DNA from: an uncultured Treponema sp.
GTDB taxonomy: Bacteria; Spirochaetota; Spirochaetia; Treponematales; Treponemataceae
DNA: 38,121 nt
Direction of reading: 5' to 3'
Assembly: GCA_905233535.1 (NCBI GenBank)
Contig: CAJOEO010000029.1
Span: 11,896-50,016 of the forward strand
Made by a program: the position numbers and the translations under genes. Below are positions 34,912-38,121 of the stretch, piece by piece. The notes beneath the pieces are model-generated. The model was given only the letters and a program-made list of their open reading frames with translations. It made no database searches and was not told the DNA's origin. Within the stretch, counting starts at the first letter, position 1. The number at the start of each line of letters is the position of its first letter.

Positions 34912-37410
34912 CTATTCCAAAATCGTGATTTCCACGCGACGATTTTGCGCGCGACCTTTTACGGTTGTGTTTGGCGCGATTGGCTTTGAACCGCCCCAGC
35001 CACGACAAATAAAACTGTCCGCGTCAACGCCGCGTTTTACAAGTTCACGCGCCACCGCACGCGCCCGTTCCTCCGAAAGTTCCTGCTCGCCCGTAATGTC
35101 GCCAACACGCGCCGTATGACCTTCTACCAAAAATTTTCCGCCTTTCACAAGCGAAAGAACTTTAGCAATTTCGTCGAGCCGCGCGTAATCTTCCTTTGAA
35201 ACCTCGCTAGTTTCCGCCCTAAATTGAATATTTCGCACGCTCAAACGAATTCCCGCGTTCGTTTTTTCAACGAGCATATCGTTTTTGTTTTCCTTTTCAG
35301 AATCGCCGCCTCCGTTTTTACCCTTTTTAGAATCCGACGATTTTGAAGAATTTTCCGACGAAGTTGACGAACCCGACGAATTAGACGAAGAAGAATCCGA
35401 TTTGCCGTTTATATTTTCGTTCAAAAGAGCGAGCAAATCGTCCTGCGAAGATTTCGACGAATCTCCGTTTTGCCCGTCCGATTTTCCGTCGCCATCGCCG
35501 TTTGTGTTTGACGCGACCGCGTTTTCTCCGCCTGATTTTCCGTCGCCGTTTGAATCGCCTCCGTCGCCGTTTTTGTTTCGCCTAATCGACGTAATTCCGC
35601 CAACGCTTTCCCTTGTAGAAGATTCGTCGTCGTCGTTGTCGCTTCCGCCCTGCGCGACTTGCTTTCCTTTTTCGCTGTTAGAATCGCTGTCGCTGTCGTT
35701 GTTTCCGCCCTGCGCAACTTGCTTTTCTTTTTCGCCGTTAGAATCGTTGTCGCTTCCGCCTTGCGCGATTCCGCTTGAACTTCCGCCGTTTGAGCAGTTA
35801 CAGCCTCCGCCCGAATTTGTGCCGTTTGAACAAGTGCAACTTCTTACGATTTGGTTGTTTGCGCAGTTACAAGTTCCGCCGCCGTTCGAGCAGTTGCAGC
35901 CGCCGCCTTGCGCGATTAGGTTTTCGCCGCTGTCTGAACCGTTGCCGCCTTTTCCGATTTGAGATTTTTCGACATTTTCAAGAGATTCGAGATTTTTTTT
36001 GATTTCGCCGTTTGAACCGTCGCCGTCGCCGTTTTCTCCGTCGCCTTGAGCGATTCCGCCACCGCTACCGCCGTTTGAGCCGTCGCCGTCGCCGTTTTCG
36101 TCGTCGCCTTGGGCGATTTCGCCACCGCTACCGCCATTTGAACCGTCGCCGTCGCCGTTTTCGTCGTTGCCTTGAGCGATTTCGCTTCCGCTACCGCCGT
36201 TTGAACCGTCGCCGTCGCCGTTTTCTCCGTCGCCTTGGGCGATTGTGCTTCCGCTTTCGCCGTTTGAACCGTCGCCGTCGCCGTTTTTGCCGTCGCCTTG
36301 GGCGATTCCGCCACCGCGACCGCCGTTTTCTCCGTCGCCGTCGCCGTTTTTGCCGTCTCCTTGAGCGATTCCGCTTCCACTTCCGCCATTCGAGCCGTCG
36401 CCGTCGCTGTTTTCTCCGTTTCCTTGGGCGATTGCGCTTCCGCTTCCGCCATTCGAGCCGTCGCCGTCGCTTTGAGTGTTTTCGTCGCCGACTTGTGATT
36501 TTTCAACGTCTTCAAGGGATTCGAGATTTTTTTCAAGGTCGTCTTTGTCGGAATCGTTTTGCGCAATTTCGTCTTTTTCTTCGTCGTTATTCAATTCTGA
36601 ATTTTCTGGGGAAAGTTCGTCTTCAAGCGAATCCGCGATTGTTGCGATTTCGCTGAGTGCGGGAACGATTTTTCCGCGTTCCACTGTTGGCGGATTTTCC
36701 ACGAAAAGCGTGATTTTTCCTTTGAACGCGGTCGTCGTTCCGTCGGAAAACAAAAAAGATTCGTCCACGCTGTCTGTCATCAAAAGTGGCATTCCGCTTT
36801 TTTTTGAAACGAGAATTTCCGCTTTGTGTCCGCCAAACGCTTTTTTTAGGTCGTCGTCGCCGTTTGGGTCTTTCCAATACATTCCGTAATTTGTTTGCCA
36901 AACCGCGCTGATTTTGTAAACGTCTTCGCCTTTGTATTTTTCTTCGCCTATAAGTTTGTACGAAACTTCGAGTTGCAATCGCGTAAAAATGCCGCGATTT
37001 TGCGGGTCAACGGCGCGTTCTGAACGTCCAACCCAAGTGTCGCCGATTTTTATTTTTCCTGCGGGAAGAATTGGAAACGAACGAAAACTTGGGTAGCCGT
37101 TGTCTTCTATCATCACCATTTTTCCGTCTTTACCGATTTTGAATTTTGACGGAATCGAATCGTAAATGCCCGCTAAAACGCTCGATTGATTTCGTACCGT
37201 ATTTTCCATAACGTAAAAATTTCCGTCGTAAACGCCGTCGTCGCCTGGCGTAATAAACGAACGAACTTCGTGATTTGAAAGTCCAACGTATTTTCCGTTG
37301 TCAAAACGTCGCAAATTTGAGCGTTCCACAAGAGAATAGCTTTTGCTAGATTGAGAAAAAATATAAACGCTAAAAATACAAAAAATAAGTGCGCAAACAA
37401 ATCTCTTCAT
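34912..37410 (-). CDS. Exported OmpA-family (C-terminal peptidoglycan-binding) protein with a repetitive DGDGSNGGSG / CxC-rich centre
   Basis: Signal peptide; C-terminal 'LVEGHTARVGDITGEQELSEERARAVARELVKRGVDADSFICRGWGGSKPIAPNTTVKGRAQNRRVEI'; seven-plus 21-aa repeats. Confidence 0.87.
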   Translation of the reverse strand: MKRFVCALIFCIFSVYIFSQSSKSYSLVERSNLRRFDNGKYVGLSNHEVRSFITPGDDGVYDGNFYVMENTVRNQSSVLAGIYDSIPSKFKIGKDGKMVMIEDNGYPSFRSFPILPAGKIKIGDTWVGRSERAVDPQNRGIFTRLQLEVSYKLIGEEKYKGEDVYKISAVWQTNYGMYWKDPNGDDDLKKAFGGHKAEILVSKKSGMPLLMTDSVDESFLFSDGTTTAFKGKITLFVENPPTVERGKIVPALSEIATIADSLEDELSPENSELNNDEEKDEIAQNDSDKDDLEKNLESLEDVEKSQVGDENTQSDGDGSNGGSGSAIAQGNGENSDGDGSNGGSGSGIAQGDGKNGDGDGENGGRGGGIAQGDGKNGDGDGSNGESGSTIAQGDGENGDGDGSNGGSGSEIAQGNDENGDGDGSNGGSGGEIAQGDDENGDGDGSNGGSGGGIAQGDGENGDGDGSNGEIKKNLESLENVEKSQIGKGGNGSDSGENLIAQGGGCNCSNGGGTCNCANNQIVRSCTCSNGTNSGGGCNCSNGGSSSGIAQGGSDNDSNGEKEKQVAQGGNNDSDSDSNSEKGKQVAQGGSDNDDDESSTRESVGGITSIRRNKNGDGGDSNGDGKSGGENAVASNTNGDGDGKSDGQNGDSSKSSQDDLLALLNENINGKSDSSSSNSSGSSTSSENSSKSSDSKKGKNGGGDSEKENKNDMLVEKTNAGIRLSVRNIQFRAETSEVSKEDYARLDEIAKVLSLVKGGKFLVEGHTARVGDITGEQELSEERARAVARELVKRGVDADSFICRGWGGSKPIAPNTTVKGRAQNRRVEITILE
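36003..36476 (-). repeat. 63-bp (21-aa) coding tandem repeat, about 7.5 units
   Basis: Unit (G/S)DGDGSNGGSGxxIAQGxxEN. Confidence 0.9.
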
Positions 37411-37466
37411 GGATTTATTATCGGTCTGCGCTTGCCGTCAAACAATGCGCGGGATAAAATTGAAAA

Positions 37467-37943
37467 ATGAAATCACAATTAACGACGCTTTGTTATTTAG
37501 AACGCGATGAAAAATGGCTGATGCTTTGCAGAGATTCCAAAAAAAACGACATAAATCACGGAAAATGGATTGGAGTTGGCGGACATTTTGAAAAAGGCGA
37601 AAGCCCCGAAGATTGTCTTTTTCGCGAAGTAAAAGAAGAAACTGGTTACGAAATTTTGTCCGCAAAATTTCGTGGAATTGTTACGTTTATTTCCGACAAC
37701 GACGACGCAGAATATATGCACATTTTTACGTCTGATGATTTTACAGGAAACGAAATTTCTTGCGACGAAGGCACGTTAAAATGGATTTGTAAAAACGACA
37801 TCAAAAATTTGAATCTTTGGGAAGGCGACAAAATCTTTTTGGATTTGCTTTTCAAAAACGCGCCTTTTTTTTCGCTAAAACTCGTTTACAAAAACGGCTC
37901 TTTAATCGAATCGCGCTTAAACGGCAAAATCCTTGAATCGTAA
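37467..37943 (+). CDS. NUDIX hydrolase (MutT-like)
   Basis: Nudix box 'GHFEKGESPEDCLFREVKEETGYE'. Confidence 0.9.
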   Translation: MKSQLTTLCYLERDEKWLMLCRDSKKNDINHGKWIGVGGHFEKGESPEDCLFREVKEETGYEILSAKFRGIVTFISDNDDAEYMHIFTSDDFTGNEISCDEGTLKWICKNDIKNLNLWEGDKIFLDLLFKNAPFFSLKLVYKNGSLIESRLNGKILES

Positions 37944-38051
37944 AAAAATCTTCTTTATGAATCTTGCTTTTTTGTGCAAAATTCCGCGCGATGATTTTTT
38001 CTGCTTGGTTTGCTATACTTTTTGCAAATCATCGCAAATACGAGGAAAAAA

Positions 38052-38121
38052 ATGCCAAAAATCGAAGCAAACGAAAAACTCTTCTTCAATCTGCTTGGAA
38101 CAAAATACGATTACGACACGC
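38052..38121 (+). CDS. pheT: Partial: probable phenylalanyl-tRNA synthetase beta subunit N-terminus
   Basis: ATG after GAGGAAAAAA; MPKIEANEKLFFNLLGTKYDYDT... resembles PheT N-termini; truncated by the window edge. Confidence 0.5.
   Translation, partial: MPKIEANEKLFFNLLGTKYDYDT

Noticed and set aside
36003-36476. CRISPR-like periodic repeat
   Set aside because: Period is 63 bp with no distinct spacers and the units stay in frame as protein repeats; coding tandem repeat, not CRISPR. No CRISPR or cas gene seen in the window.
36012-36656. 214-aa plus-strand Arg-rich repetitive ORF (and 35916-36566 in another minus frame)
   Set aside because: Alternative-frame readings of the 63-bp repeat in the OmpA-type gene.

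Overview
The window looks like a spirochaete (Treponema-type) chromosome. This is inferred from protein character, not from a database search. Most of it is ordinary chromosome: a HisA-HisI-HisE fusion, a two-component system, a pectin/plant-polysaccharide set (PL9-like lyase, GH1, PL1-like lyase, pectinesterase, alpha/beta hydrolase), beta-CASP MBL nuclease, upp-like UPRT, a polyferredoxin/CXXC/TlpA triad, murE, a repeat-rich OmpA protein, NUDIX, and the start of a probable pheT. Two accessory zones stand out. (1) The left end has a textbook-looking integron attC site (316-378, minus strand) between a HigB/HigA-type toxin-antitoxin pair and another small cassette-like ORF. (2) About 16.4-23.6 kb holds a tightly overlapping LlaJI-like restriction operon: two C5-cytosine methyltransferases, a McrB-like GTPase and a McrC/LlaJI-R2-like subunit broken at an A8 tract. 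It is preceded by AbrB-like/GNAT genes, a controller-like XRE gene and a truncated REase-like ORF. The least explained signal is a set of modular palindromic elements. One 103-bp element sits in frame inside the higB-like toxin (about 31 extra residues). It recurs with one mismatch exactly where the REase-like ORF is truncated, and its first hairpin recurs alone just past mcrC. A separate run of seven consecutive hairpins lies in frame in the N-terminal extension of one methyltransferase, and a similar three-hairpin run is intergenic at 25.4 kb. This resembles in-frame selfish palindromes such as the Rickettsia RPE, but I cannot name the family. All functional calls come from reading motifs by eye.
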